From positions 3,848,001 through 3,912,000 of the forward strand of contig NC_018025.1 of assembly GCF_000266945.1 (NCBI RefSeq): a stretch of DNA of 64,000 bases. Reading direction: 5' to 3'. Each line of letters begins with the position of its first letter. The stretch's first letter is position 1. Below, piece after piece: positions 41,853-52,344 of the stretch. The notes under the pieces are model-generated. The model made no database searches. It was not told the DNA's origin and worked only from the letters and a program-made list of their open reading frames with translations. This DNA comes from Desulfomonile tiedjei DSM 6799 (lineage in GTDB: Bacteria; Desulfobacterota; Desulfomonilia; Desulfomonilales; Desulfomonilaceae). Both the position numbers and the translations under genes were made by a program.

Positions 41853-43013
41853 ATGGGAAGCTATTTGTTTTCATCGGAATCTGTTACCGAGGGGCACCCG
41901 GATAAAGTTGCAGACAGGATTTCCGATACCGTTCTGGATGCGATGCTCGCTCGAGACCCGAAGTCCCGGGTGGCTTGCGAAACACTCGTGACGACCGGTT
42001 TGGCTCTTGTTGCAGGCGAAATCACCACCACAGCAATCGTGGACATTCCGCAACTTGTGCGCCAAACAGTCAGGGATATCGGATATACCGACGCTGCCAT
42101 GGGTTTTGATGCCGACACCTGCGCGGTAATGGTTACTTTGGACAAGCAATCACCCGACATTTCCATGGGAGTCACCGCAGGTGAAGGATTGTTCAGCGAA
42201 CAGGGGGCAGGCGATCAGGGCCTTATGTTCGGATTTGCATGCACTGAGACACCTGAATATATGCCCATGGCGATCAGTTATGCGCATCAGTTGACCGAAC
42301 GGCTCTCTCTGGTCCGTAAAGATCGTACCCTTTCTTTCCTCAGACCCGATGGAAAATCCCAGGTCACAATAGAATACAAGAACGGGAAACCGACCCGTGT
42401 CGATACGATCGTCGTCGCGGCTCAGCACACTCCCGATGTGACATACGATCAGATCAAAGAAGGCATAATCGAGGAAGTAATCAAGAAAGTTATCCCTGCG
42501 GATCTTCTCGACAACACCCGGTATCTCATCAATGCCACAGGAAGATTTGTCGTGGGCGGCCCGCTGGGAGACTGCGGACTCACGGGACGTAAAATCATTG
42601 TGGATACGTACGGCGGATACGGAGCCCACGGCGGCGGAGCATTCTCCGGGAAAGATCCGTCCAAAGTGGATCGATCTGCATCGTATATGGCCCGCTACGT
42701 GGCAAAGAATGTGGTTGCTGCCGGTCTGGCGGAAAAGTGCCTGTTGCAGGTAGCGTACGCCATCGGGTACCCGGAACCGGTTTCCCTCATGGTAAACTCG
42801 TATGGAACCGGAAAAATCGGAGACCAGAAGATTGCTCAAGCAGTTTCGAAGGTATTCAGTTTCAAACCGGCCGCAATCATCGAATACCTCGATCTGTTGA
42901 GACCGATTTATTTCAAAACATCTGCCCACGGTCATTTCGGTCGCGAAGATCCGGATTTCACCTGGGAACGTACTGATAAAGTTCAGGAACTCAAGGAAGC
43001 GGCGGGCGTATAA
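41853..43013 (+). CDS. metK: S-adenosylmethionine synthetase
   Basis: 386 residues from the ATG at 41853, which has AAGGAGG nine bases upstream; the longer frame from 41757 adds unconserved residues. Converts Met and ATP to SAM in the cytoplasm. All hallmark motifs are present: [12 protein letters not shown] at the start, [49 protein letters not shown] and SYGTGKI. It is followed by ahcY on the same strand 68 bases later, the SAM-recycling partner. A 250-base leader precedes it; I could not match it to any SAM or SAH riboswitch. Confidence 0.97.
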   Translation: MGSYLFSSESVTEGHPDKVADRISDTVLDAMLARDPKSRVACETLVTTGLALVAGEITTTAIVDIPQLVRQTVRDIGYTDAAMGFDADTCAVMVTLDKQSPDISMGVTAGEGLFSEQGAGDQGLMFGFACTETPEYMPMAISYAHQLTERLSLVRKDRTLSFLRPDGKSQVTIEYKNGKPTRVDTIVVAAQHTPDVTYDQIKEGIIEEVIKKVIPADLLDNTRYLINATGRFVVGGPLGDCGLTGRKIIVDTYGGYGAHGGGAFSGKDPSKVDRSASYMARYVAKNVVAAGLAEKCLLQVAYAIGYPEPVSLMVNSYGTGKIGDQKIAQAVSKVFSFKPAAIIEYLDLLRPIYFKTSAHGHFGREDPDFTWERTDKVQELKEAAGV

Positions 43014-43072
43014 TGCATGCCGGTCCCGGCGACCGGCCGCACTGTGCTGCGCTCCGGTTGAAACTGACATAA

Positions 43073-44335
<1,263 letters not shown>

Positions 44336-44350
44336 TATAACAATGTAATT

Positions 44351-44381
44351 CTGCCCTGTCGTAATACATACGGCGGGGCAG
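44351..44381 (+). terminator. Hairpin after ahcY
   Basis: CTGCCCTGTCG and CGGCGGGGCAG form an 11-bp stem with two G-U pairs and a 9-base loop, 16 bases after the stop. No U-tract, so it could be a protective or Rho-linked hairpin rather than an intrinsic terminator. Confidence 0.45.
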
Positions 44382-44595
44382 TCTCATCACATTCGGGGGG
44401 ATTCGAATTGCTGCGGACAGTCATCAGACTGTTTACTGTCAAAAAGGGTGTCCTGGATTCTATTAGCATTCTTGTCTTTTTCAATCCACGTTTGCAAAAA
44501 ATCTTGTCTGTAAAACACAATAGGAGTATAGGAACCATGCAGGGGGAGACTGAGTTCCTGGATATCGCTCCACACATTTTCCACAGAGTCAAAAC

Positions 44596-45543
44596 ATGAC
44601 ATTAGCTTCCTCGCGGCACGAACATAGAGACGGACCTGCAATCCTTGTAGTCGATGACGACGAAATGGTCAGGGATATAGTGGTTGAATCAATCAAAGCT
44701 GCGGGTTTTCACGCCGAAGTCAGCGAAGACGGCTCTGATGCATTGGAAAAGAATGCAAAGAATAAATACGACCTCATAATTACTGATATGAGACTACCCG
44801 GAATGGACGGGCTTACTTTAATTAAGAAGTTGAAGTCGAATAACAGTTCCACCGACGTAATCGTGATGACAGGATACGGGACGATAGAAAACGCGGTGGA
44901 ATGTATGAAAGCAGGGGCTCTCGAGTACCTTATCAAACCTTTCACGGTAGACCAGATACAAGTAGCGGTTCGGAAAGCCATTGAATTGCGAGAATTGCGT
45001 CGAAGGGCCATGGAAAGAGAATTCTATCGTGAACTCTCCTACGTGGACCCGCTCACGGGCGTTCACAATCGCAGGTACTTGGACGAAGCTCTGCGAAATG
45101 AAGTGCAAAAGGCCTTGCGATTGGGCACTTCATTCCTAGTGCTCATGATCGACATCGACGATTTCAAGATTTACAACGATCGAAACGGCCATCAAAAGGG
45201 TGACGAAGCCTTATCCAAGATAGGAAACCTGCTCAAATCGGTATGCCGCGTGTACGATATTGTCGTGCGGTATGGAGGCGAAGAATTCGCGATCGTGTGC
45301 CCCGGAGCGAATCTCGAACATGCTTCGGAGCTGGCGGGAAGAATTCTCAGGGGAATCGAGGCCGAACCGTTCGATGGCGAGGATTTGCTACCTTCCGGAA
45401 TTTTGACTGTTTCCATAGGGTTGGCGTGCTTCCCGGTACATGCAAAAAATGCAGAAGACATCATTCGCTGTGCCGACCTGGCGCTGTATGCGGCAAAGAA
45501 AAAGGGCAAGAACAATATCGTGATTGCCCGTGTGCCGAAATAA
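44596..45543 (+). CDS. Response regulator with GGDEF diguanylate cyclase domain
   Basis: 315 residues. Receiver domain (~15-130): VVDDDEMVRDI, phospho-acceptor Asp in LIITDMRLPGMDG, Thr in VIVMTGYG, Lys in LIKPF. A short coiled linker follows (VRKAIELRELRRRAMEREFY), then a GGDEF domain (~150-312) with DPLTGVHNRRYLD, DIDDFKIYND and active loop YGGEEF; GGEEF is a functional variant. The inhibitory I-site RVYD lies five residues before it, so product feedback is likely. The enzyme would make cyclic di-GMP when phosphorylated. The cognate kinase is not adjacent. A PilZ-like protein lies 36 kb away. Confidence 0.94.
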   Translation: MTLASSRHEHRDGPAILVVDDDEMVRDIVVESIKAAGFHAEVSEDGSDALEKNAKNKYDLIITDMRLPGMDGLTLIKKLKSNNSSTDVIVMTGYGTIENAVECMKAGALEYLIKPFTVDQIQVAVRKAIELRELRRRAMEREFYRELSYVDPLTGVHNRRYLDEALRNEVQKALRLGTSFLVLMIDIDDFKIYNDRNGHQKGDEALSKIGNLLKSVCRVYDIVVRYGGEEFAIVCPGANLEHASELAGRILRGIEAEPFDGEDLLPSGILTVSIGLACFPVHAKNAEDIIRCADLALYAAKKKGKNNIVIARVPK

Positions 45544-45880
45544 GACCCGATCGAAGTTACTGCAAAATTCCCAGACCTAACAGTTCTTATACATTACCTA
45601 GCAAGCGCTTCCGCTTGGGCGAATTTGTTTTGTTAATCCAAATGAGCGGCACGGAGGCCGCCCGCTACCGGCCCATGGATAGGACCTGTCACCTCGCTTA
45701 ATCCCAGTCAGTTTATCACTTCACTGACGAAAAGTATGATTTCCTCACTCTAGGAAGAACAATGAAGACGAGGTGGGCATCGAGTTTCTGGTGGTGGGCG
45801 GCGTCCCTGCCGCCCTTATTCCTAAATTAGAACTGTTAATAGTTCGGGCTATTCTGTTTGCATGCACTAGCTTTCTCAGG
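45544..45880. other. Convergent intergenic region with hairpins and a GC repeat
   Basis: 337 bases between convergent genes. Contains a small hairpin (45602-45617), a GGCACGGAGGCCG repeat (about 45650), and GGGCGGC/GCCGCCC (45796-45815) followed by TTATT. These could terminate both flanking genes. No gene seen. Confidence 0.5.
45602..45617 (+). terminator. Tetraloop hairpin after the GGDEF gene
   Basis: CAAGCG-CTTC-CGCTTG, a 6-bp stem with a tight tetraloop, followed by a T-rich stretch (AATTTGTTTTGTT) a few bases later; 60 bases past the stop codon. Confidence 0.45.
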
Positions 45881-46987
45881 TTAGAACCGTGTGTATTCGT
45901 CACAATCCTGCTGAAACTCAGCTATGATCTCGTCCGTCAGAGTCGGCCGCACAGAAGGAAGCAGTTCCATGAAAGTGTCCGTGCAGATCTTATAGTCTTT
46001 TCCCACCTGGTACTCTTTCTCGAAGGCAAACTGAGTCACTTTCTGAAAGAGGTACTCGATATCAGCCGGAGTGAAAAACGGAATCATGGAAACGATTGCA
46101 TCGATGTCCACATCTCCGCGGTTCGTTTTCGACAGATAATGCATGAAGATAGTCTTTCTTCCCTGTTCATCGAGACCGCCCACGGGAATAATGCAATCGA
46201 ATCGGCCGGGTCGGAGCAGTGCGCTGTCCAATTCACGGATATAATTCGTTGCACACACCAGGAGCGATTTCCTGGCAGACCTCTTCAGAAGCGGCACCTG
46301 TTTGAGGAATTCGTTCGTAATGGACTTATCGATTCTGGAAGCCTGTTCCCTGCTACCGGCAATCTCCTCGAATTCGTCGATGAAGATAACCGCTTCTTCC
46401 AAATTTCTGGCTTTCTCCATAAACTTCTTCAGACTTGAACCCACCAGATCGGCTCCATCCGCCATGAGAACGCTGGGACTGATTTCCACGAACCACCATT
46501 GAAGAATTCCCGCAATTGCCCGGACAAAGTGTGTCTTACCGGTTCCCGGAGGTCCGAAAAATATGATCGCTCTGGGAGGCTTTACACCATGCTTCGCTGC
46601 GAGCTTGGGTTCGGTCAAAGGAAGAACGATCTGCTTGTTTACGATCTGTTTCGGAGGCTGGGAATCGGAAATAGTGTCCCAAACGGATCGATCGACCATG
46701 TGCGCACCCATCTCCTTGAGGAGAAAAACCTGCTCCGAATTCTCAAGACCGGTTTGAAGCGTATCCGCGTTCTCGATGAAATCAAGGCAAGCCACTTTGA
46801 TTCCTACGTCCCTTCCCAGGCGCTCGGATAGAAACCATTTGTGTCTCAGAATGTCACCCCAGATTTCTTCGGCTATTTCAGGTTCGAACTTCCGACCGCT
46901 GCAATCGTATATGAATGAAGCACAATGCTCGGGATTCGGCACATTGATGTTATGCTCGGGATTCTTCACATTCATGTCAAGTTCCAT
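45881..46987 (-). CDS. AAA+ ATPase with DUF4032-like N-terminal segment
   Basis: 368 residues from the ATG at 46987, preceded by GGGAGGA; a longer frame from 47167 lacks such a site. N-terminus has a repeated (V/K)xNPEHN-type motif, then a segment (~30-90) with HKWFLSERLGRDVG that resembles the C-terminal part of DUF4032 proteins. The ATPase module (~130-310) is of the FtsH/CDC48 type: Walker A FGPPGTGKTHFVRA, Walker B EAVIFIDEFEEIAG, sensor CATN, arginine finger in ALLRPGRFDCII. No protease domain or membrane segment. Likely an unfoldase or remodelling factor, substrate unknown. No partner gene is adjacent. Confidence 0.85.
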   Translation of the reverse strand: MELDMNVKNPEHNINVPNPEHCASFIYDCSGRKFEPEIAEEIWGDILRHKWFLSERLGRDVGIKVACLDFIENADTLQTGLENSEQVFLLKEMGAHMVDRSVWDTISDSQPPKQIVNKQIVLPLTEPKLAAKHGVKPPRAIIFFGPPGTGKTHFVRAIAGILQWWFVEISPSVLMADGADLVGSSLKKFMEKARNLEEAVIFIDEFEEIAGSREQASRIDKSITNEFLKQVPLLKRSARKSLLVCATNYIRELDSALLRPGRFDCIIPVGGLDEQGRKTIFMHYLSKTNRGDVDIDAIVSMIPFFTPADIEYLFQKVTQFAFEKEYQVGKDYKICTDTFMELLPSVRPTLTDEIIAEFQQDCDEYTRF

Positions 46988-47231
46988 GTTCTTCCTCCCT
47001 TCAAAAAATAAACGGACATCCTCACCTCGTGCGAGAACCTCCGTGGGAAAGAATGTCTTTCTAACGCTTGGGGCTTCTTGTGTCAAGCCGAGGTCTGATT
47101 TCCAGTTATCTGCAGTCCATGCATCTGCTAAAACCGTCTTGCGGTGTGAACCCTTGGATTGATACACTCATATTTGTCCTACGACACCCTTTCGCATTCC
47201 GGGTTCCCCTTTAATATGGGTCACTCTGTTA

Positions 47232-48122
47232 GTGCACAGCGAGAAATTGGTGAATTCGCAACGAGCAACAGTCACAAACGAAGTTCTCATCCAGGAGGTC
47301 GGGCTACGGGACGGTCTCCAGAATGAACCTCGCATTCTGCAACCAGGGATCAGAGCCCACATTGCCGATTTGCTTGGTGATGCAGGAATACCGCGTATTC
47401 AGATAGGTTCGTTTGTCAATCCAAAACGAGTTCCCCAGATGGCCGGCACCGCGGAAGTATGGCATGAGATTCGCCGCAAGCCTGGCGTGCGATACAGTGC
47501 TCTGGTTCTCAATGCCCGGGGATTGGACCAGGCCATTGCGTGCGGAATTCCCCATGTGGAAATCTATGTTTCCGTTTCAGAAACGCACAGCCTGAAGAAC
47601 TCCGGCATAGGAACTGAAGAAGCTCTGGAAGCCGCTGCTCTCATGATTGACGCGGCGCGTTCCCGAGGACTGGGTGTCACTGCCGGGCTCATGTGCGCAT
47701 TCGGTTGTTTTTACGAAGGGAAAATCGACCTGAGACGGGTATTGGACATGGTTTCCCGGCTTCGAGCATCTTCGCTCGATGAGATCGGTCTCGCAGATAC
47801 GAGCGGGATGGGCGACCCGGAGTCGATCGGTTCCACACTCGAAGCCGTGGCCGAATTGATGCCCCTGGACGAAATCACCTTGCATCTGCACGACACCAGA
47901 GGATTAGGCATACAGAATATGGTTGCCGGATTAACAGCAGGAGTGCGAAGATTTGATGCTTCAGTCGGGGGGCTGGGCGGGTGTCCGTTCATTCCCGGAG
48001 CGGTTGGGAACATTGCAACGGAAAGAGTGGTCCAAGTGCTGCATTCGATGCGCTACTCGACAGGAATTATGCCTGAATCGCTGGCACTCGCTCGTGAGAG
48101 GGTTTTTTCCGCGCTCGCTTAA
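47232..48122 (+). CDS. HMG-CoA lyase family protein
   Basis: 296-residue TIM-barrel enzyme of the DRE-TIM metallolyase family, branch hydroxymethylglutaryl-CoA lyase, which splits HMG-CoA into acetoacetate and acetyl-CoA in leucine breakdown. Motifs: EVGLRDGLQNEP at the N-terminus, IGSFVNPKRVPQMAG, SVSETHSLKNSG, LADTSGMGDP, LHLHDTRGLG and the catalytic-loop region GGLGGCPFIPGAVGNIATE. Length fits. GTG start at 47232. It is divergent from the AAA ATPase gene. Other family members cleave related acyl-CoAs, so substrate is likely rather than certain. Confidence 0.9.
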   Translation: MHSEKLVNSQRATVTNEVLIQEVGLRDGLQNEPRILQPGIRAHIADLLGDAGIPRIQIGSFVNPKRVPQMAGTAEVWHEIRRKPGVRYSALVLNARGLDQAIACGIPHVEIYVSVSETHSLKNSGIGTEEALEAAALMIDAARSRGLGVTAGLMCAFGCFYEGKIDLRRVLDMVSRLRASSLDEIGLADTSGMGDPESIGSTLEAVAELMPLDEITLHLHDTRGLGIQNMVAGLTAGVRRFDASVGGLGGCPFIPGAVGNIATERVVQVLHSMRYSTGIMPESLALARERVFSALA

Positions 48123-48219
48123 GTTCGCTTGGATTGAGCCCAAAGAAGGATTGATGCGTAGCGCCTATTCGCATGAACAGGCGCTATTTCCGTACCGTGA
48201 GAGCTATTAGCTCCTTCAG

Positions 48220-48576
48220 TTACTCATCTTCATCGTAATCTTCGTCTTCATCTTCGTCGTCGTAATCTTCGTCCTCATCCTCGTCGTAGTCATCATCTTC
48301 TTCGTCGAAGTCCTCGTCCTCATCCTCGTCATAATCGTCATCTTCATCATATTCATCGTCATCATCATAATCTTCGTCTTCGTCGTCGAAGTCCTCGTCC
48401 TCGTCCATGTCCTCAGTGCGACGCGGGTTCATAAACAGAGGGAACTGTCCAGACCAGTTCTCGTCTTCAGGGCCAAGATCTCCACGCATGAGGTGTGATT
48501 CCAGACTGCAATTGTGGAGGGCCGCAACAGCATCCCCCCCGACATATTCCGATATGATACTGGTAACTTGGTTCAC
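48220..48576 (-). CDS. Extremely acidic low-complexity protein
   Basis: 118 residues. The first ~52 residues are ordinary (MNQVTSIISEYVGGDAVAAL, ESHLMRGDLG); from about 56 to the end almost every residue is Asp, Glu or Tyr, in runs of DED, EDYDD and DEDEDFD. No family recognised. Such tails occur in metal-binding or nucleic-acid-mimic proteins, but function cannot be inferred. The ATG at 48576 lies about 150 bases from the edge of the prophage-like block, so it could belong to host or phage. The repetitive codons (GAC, GAT, GAA, GAG) are prone to slippage, so length may vary between strains. Confidence 0.55.
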   Translation of the reverse strand: MNQVTSIISEYVGGDAVAALHNCSLESHLMRGDLGPEDENWSGQFPLFMNPRRTEDMDEDEDFDDEDEDYDDDDEYDEDDDYDEDEDEDFDEEDDDYDEDEDEDYDDEDEDEDYDEDE

Positions 48577-48730
48577 ATTCGGCTCCTGGGATAATTTTGG
48601 ACTTCCTATTTAACATGAATCCTGAACGATGTCATCGATTGTAAGAGACTCCTTTGAGGTCATCTAAGTTTCCAAAAGTGGATCAAAATAAAGGAAAAAT
48701 CAACTCGGTTTTTTTGATAGCCTTTTGTGT

Positions 48731-49387
48731 CTATTCTCTGGGTAGATTTCCATACCAGGGGTCACCGTCTTCCGGTTGCTGCAGGTTTCCCTTGGATTCC
48801 TCGAGAGCGGTCAGCACCCAGACAAGCGCCCTCATGACGGGTGATTTCAGTAATTCATCAAGGGGCTGCCTGAGACTGTAGACCAGCACCGGACAATTCT
48901 TCTCGTGTACAATTAACTGCCCCTTGAGAATAAGGCCCCTGACCTTTTCCAGAGCAGATCGATAGTGATTGAGCGTCCGCGCCGGAACCGGCGAAACAAC
49001 TGCTGTCATGGTGCGATTCTTGAACTCCGTCCACAGCTTCGCAGTGCTGATTATGCAATCATCCGAGTGGTCTCCGGTTTTTTCGTAAAAACAGAGTCCT
49101 TCCAGTGTCCTGACGTACGATGCGGCAACAGAATCGCGTGCATCTATCCAAATGCATTCAACCAGGAACCGATCCTTTACCTGAAGGATCTCGTCGCCCA
49201 ACTCCAAGAGTCCGCCCTGCTTTTCCCATAATGCATGGTATCGACCATCCCCTCTTTCACCAATTATGCACAGGTATCCTGTCTTGAGTTCCGGCCAACC
49301 GATACCCGCCCAAATCCTGGTAAATCGCTCAACACGAAATGTCCCGGAAACAGCAATCGTTCCGTCCCCGAGATGCTCGGCTCGCAT
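48731..49387 (-). CDS. Phage-block hypothetical protein downstream of terminase
   Basis: 218 residues, no family recognised. It begins MRAEHLGDGTIAVSGTFRVE and contains alternating beta-like segments in the first 120 residues and a helical second half (LNHYRSALEKVRGLILKGQL). The ATG lies 4 bases past the terminase stop, with GGAGG upstream, so it is translated with it. It is the last gene of the block on this side. A DNA-packaging or late role is only position-based inference. Confidence 0.6.
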   Translation of the reverse strand: MRAEHLGDGTIAVSGTFRVERFTRIWAGIGWPELKTGYLCIIGERGDGRYHALWEKQGGLLELGDEILQVKDRFLVECIWIDARDSVAASYVRTLEGLCFYEKTGDHSDDCIISTAKLWTEFKNRTMTAVVSPVPARTLNHYRSALEKVRGLILKGQLIVHEKNCPVLVYSLRQPLDELLKSPVMRALVWVLTALEESKGNLQQPEDGDPWYGNLPRE

Positions 49388-49390
49388 GGA

Positions 49391-51124
49391 TCAGAATTCT
49401 CCTCCTTTCGGCAACGGTCCTGCTATAAAACGATTCTCCCAGTTATGCATTCTCATTTCGTACGCAATGCCCAAGGCCATAATTTCATCGTCATGCGAAA
49501 GCCTGGATTGCGCTGATCGATAACTCTGCTTGAAGGCCTTCTTTTCAGCATCCCAGACGAGTCCCTGCATTTCCAGGAGAGTGTTCTGGCAGTAGATGAT
49601 AATGCCGCCGCTCTCGAACGCCTGAGCCAGACGGCTCAGCATTGCCTCTTTGGTGGTCCTGTTGGTAATCCATCCCAGACGTCGCGTCTCTTCCGGTATT
49701 TTCCGGTCCGTAAATGTGTGATAGTACAGGTTCGGATATCCCGATATTTGTTGAACGTCAGCCATTCCTCGTTCGCAAACCGTTAGGGTGGCAAGTCCAG
49801 GGCCGTTTCGCTCTATGCCCAGCAGTCCGAAATGATAAAAGCTCCCCAGCAGGTACGCATCGATCCCTGCAATCTCCGCTCGAACCCGGTTTGATCGGTA
49901 TCTCGCAACCACTTCTCCGGTTTCGTTACATAACACCTGAATGACCGTGTAGTCTGCCCCGACCCCTTCTCCCACGTCCATACCGAGGCTGTAGGTCATA
50001 TCCGTCCGGGGAAGCTTCCAGATATCCAGAGCACCCTGCTCGCATGCGACGAACTCCGGCTCTGCGGAATTTTCCCTGAATTTCAGATACCCTTTTGCAG
50101 ATGGCGAAACGGCAGTGTTATCCAGGAGTTCCTGCAGCCTGTCCTGATCGAACCAGGGCATTCCGGTGAACACGAAAGCGAGTCTTGCAGCTACCGGATA
50201 TTCTTGATGAAACTTGTCCCAGTTGTTGTGGCACTGGTTGCGTTTCGTATGAAGCGCCCATTTTGTCTGTTCCCTGGTCAGCAGATGCCTGCTCGCATAT
50301 GCCTCTTCTTCGATGCTGAGCTGCAGGTTTTCTTTTGGAGCCACCGGCAGGCTGTATTCAGGAAACTCACGCCATGAAAGGAAAATCGGTTCCATATCCG
50401 ATTCACCCCGCTCGGCACTGATCCATGTCTGATGAAACAGGTTCCCTGCACCATTGGCAGTGGACTCCCAGAAGACGAGCGTATCCCAGTGCTGAGGAAC
50501 ACATTGGTTGATTGCAAGGATCGGCTCTTCGGGGTGCTCCCAGAAGGCGACCTCGCTCGCGTGGACGTAGTGAAACGTCCCTCCCCTGCCGAGATTCCTG
50601 TTTGCGGCCGTATCGATTTGAAGTCTGGAATAATGCGGTGCAGGATACTCGAGACGCCGTGAATTGGAAGCGGGAATGAACGAACACTCGCTGTCCGGTA
50701 GGTTAGCGGAGAATCGCTGCGCCGTGGAGAACACGGTCTGTGCCCCTTCTATGGAATTTGCCACCACCAACGCAAATCGGTATGCATATCGCGTTATGAG
50801 AGCAAAGATGAATGCTTGAATCAGTGTCGATATTCCCAGTTGCCGGGATTTGCAGCAAATAAAGCGGGCTGGAACCTGTTTTTCACGCGATTCCATTAAC
50901 CGGTGAAAGACCATTTCCTGAGATCGATTCATGATCAATGACACCAATTCGCCGCGCTTGTTGATAATTTTCAAATTTTCTATGAAATTCTGCACATGAA
51001 AGAGATCGTCCCCCTGCGAGGGAACGATCTGTCTGAGTGCATCGGATAATTTTCCGAGTCGTATACGGGATTTACGAAAGCTGCTGTCTTCATGAGAAGA
51101 AGATTCAACTGTCCATTCGTCCAT
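49391..51124 (-). CDS. terL: Phage terminase large subunit
   Basis: 577 residues from the ATG at 51124 (AGGGA upstream; a start at 51229 would overlap the preceding gene by 125 bases). The motor of DNA packaging: ATPase half with a TerL-type Walker A (CCKSRQLGISTL), Walker B region YVHASEVAFWEH and coupling segment FWESTANGAGN; nuclease half with SLGMDVGEGVGADYTVI, GIERNGPGLATL and SHDDEIMALGIAYEM, keeping the acidic metal-binding residues. It should act with a small subunit and portal at the capsid vertex; neither is certain in the window. It sits near the 3' end of the transcription unit, unlike most phages, in which terminase comes first. Confidence 0.88.
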   Translation of the reverse strand: MDEWTVESSSHEDSSFRKSRIRLGKLSDALRQIVPSQGDDLFHVQNFIENLKIINKRGELVSLIMNRSQEMVFHRLMESREKQVPARFICCKSRQLGISTLIQAFIFALITRYAYRFALVVANSIEGAQTVFSTAQRFSANLPDSECSFIPASNSRRLEYPAPHYSRLQIDTAANRNLGRGGTFHYVHASEVAFWEHPEEPILAINQCVPQHWDTLVFWESTANGAGNLFHQTWISAERGESDMEPIFLSWREFPEYSLPVAPKENLQLSIEEEAYASRHLLTREQTKWALHTKRNQCHNNWDKFHQEYPVAARLAFVFTGMPWFDQDRLQELLDNTAVSPSAKGYLKFRENSAEPEFVACEQGALDIWKLPRTDMTYSLGMDVGEGVGADYTVIQVLCNETGEVVARYRSNRVRAEIAGIDAYLLGSFYHFGLLGIERNGPGLATLTVCERGMADVQQISGYPNLYYHTFTDRKIPEETRRLGWITNRTTKEAMLSRLAQAFESGGIIIYCQNTLLEMQGLVWDAEKKAFKQSYRSAQSRLSHDDEIMALGIAYEMRMHNWENRFIAGPLPKGGEF

Positions 51125-51497
51125 TCCAGATTTCCCTGGGCTTTTTCGAGTCTCCCTTTTTTTCTTCGGCCAATCGCTTAATCCAGCTCTCCATTTCATC
51201 CAGTCTGGTTGCGATTGCCGCGGCTTCATCGTTCTTCAATCGTGTCTCCATCATGGCCCGGGCTGTATTCAACAGCTTGTCCATAAGCTTTATTTGCTCC
51301 AACCCCTCTTTCCGGGACGCCGGAACTGCTCCGATGAGCCGGGCAATCAACTCGAGCGCTGTCGATGGCGTGAGGTCGCCAAGGGAGAAGCCTCTGATTC
51401 GCTCTGCCAATTCCGGATCGAACAAGGGTTCGAAGCCGGTGCCATTCAATTCCGTGAATTCCTCAGATGTGCTGGTTTTCCTTTTTCGTAATGCCAA
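51105..51497 (-). CDS. Small phage protein preceding terL (possible small terminase)
   Basis: 130 residues starting at a TTG at 51497 with AGAGGT nine bases upstream. Basic N-terminus (MALRKRKTSTSEE), then helices with regular hydrophobic spacing (LELIARLIGAVPASRKEGLEQI, KLLNTARAMMETRLK, AIATRLDEMESWIKRLAEEK) and a coiled-coil-like C-terminus. It overlaps the terL start by 20 bases. Position and helical character would suit a small terminase or scaffold-like partner, but I recognise no motif that proves it. Confidence 0.6.
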   Translation of the reverse strand: MALRKRKTSTSEEFTELNGTGFEPLFDPELAERIRGFSLGDLTPSTALELIARLIGAVPASRKEGLEQIKLMDKLLNTARAMMETRLKNDEAAAIATRLDEMESWIKRLAEEKKGDSKKPREIWNGRMDS

Positions 51498-51518
51498 AAG
51501 AGCTGACCTCTGCTTTCG

Positions 51519-51707
51519 TTATTCCTGTTCCCATTCGCCCCAATAGAATGGCTCCATTTCCTGGTACCGTTCAGACCAGCACGACCATTGACCCTGCGAG
51601 CACCAAAACTCTGAAGGATTTTCAATTTGAACCGGTTTGGGGTCCAGGCGGCAGTCGTTGCCGTCAAATTTGATGCAGCTCGTACAATGCATTTCGGATT
51701 TCTTCAT
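51519..51707 (-). CDS. Small Cys-rich phage-block protein
   Basis: 62 residues from the ATG at 51707, nine bases after AAAGGAG. Contains CTSCIKFDGNDC and CSQGQWSCWSE, two possible metal-binding pairs, and an aromatic acidic tail (EPFYWGEWEQE). No family recognised. It lies in the run of small genes before terL. Confidence 0.6.
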   Translation of the reverse strand: MKKSEMHCTSCIKFDGNDCRLDPKPVQIENPSEFWCSQGQWSCWSERYQEMEPFYWGEWEQE

Positions 51708-51739
51708 GGGAAAAGCTCCTTTGTGTGTCAATGAAATGG

Positions 51740-52117
51740 CTAAACATTAACCAGAGATCTGCGCCAGTCTGCTTCCTCGAGCATACATGACGGGTTGACC
51801 AAACGATCGACAGCTCGAGCACGGTTGACCAGATGCTTCTTCGTCGAACGCATCTCTTCAGAAAAACTCATTGCTGGAGACGTGAGGTCCTGATCCGAAA
51901 GTAGGTGAGGACAAGGCACGGGATTCAAGCAAGAAAGGTACTCCGCATTCGCTCTCTCATGCTGCTCTCCGTGACCGCCGAAATGAATGACGTACCGTTT
52001 TGTTCGGGTCTGGTAAGCCCTGCATGATTCCAGAGTCATACTGCATCCCCACCGGCAGTCCACCAGTCGGTGCGCATTGATTTCCTTCCACTGCTGCACG
52101 GTAACTGGTGAAGTCAT
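51740..52117 (-). CDS. Phage-block hypothetical protein
   Basis: 125 residues. Cys-containing N-half (DCRWGCSMTLESCRAYQ, LSCLNPVPCPHLL) and a basic helical C-half (EEMRSTKKHLVNRARAVDRL). ATG overlaps the stop of the upstream gene by one base (TAATG), with GGAGA before it. No family recognised; possibly a zinc-binding regulatory protein. Confidence 0.6.
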   Translation of the reverse strand: MTSPVTVQQWKEINAHRLVDCRWGCSMTLESCRAYQTRTKRYVIHFGGHGEQHERANAEYLSCLNPVPCPHLLSDQDLTSPAMSFSEEMRSTKKHLVNRARAVDRLVNPSCMLEEADWRRSLVNV

Positions 52118-52344
52118 TATGCCGTCTCCATCATTTCCAGTTTCTTCTCATGCCAGTCGTAGGGGATGTCCAGGTGGATTCTGAGCTTCCTCATGGGAGC
52201 GAGCAGCCCGAATTCCATCGATTCCATCAGTTTTCGAGCGGTGGGGTCATCGAGTGATTCGATATGAGATCTCACCAGGGATAACTGCTCGTGCAATTTG
52301 TTGAATGAATTGGACATGAGCTTTCGATGATTTACTTCAGCCAT
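52117..52344 (-). CDS. Small helical phage-block protein
   Basis: 75 residues from the ATG at 52344, with AGGGAGG upstream; the longer frame from 52581 lacks support. Helical (NSFNKLHEQLSLVRSHIESL, ARKLMESMEFGLLAPMRKLR). Translationally coupled to the next gene. No family recognised. Confidence 0.6.
   Translation of the reverse strand: MAEVNHRKLMSNSFNKLHEQLSLVRSHIESLDDPTARKLMESMEFGLLAPMRKLRIHLDIPYDWHEKKLEMMETA

Noticed and set aside
42150-43070. 306-residue minus-strand frame over metK
   Set aside because: metK on the plus strand is unmistakable; the antisense translation is a shadow caused by codon bias.
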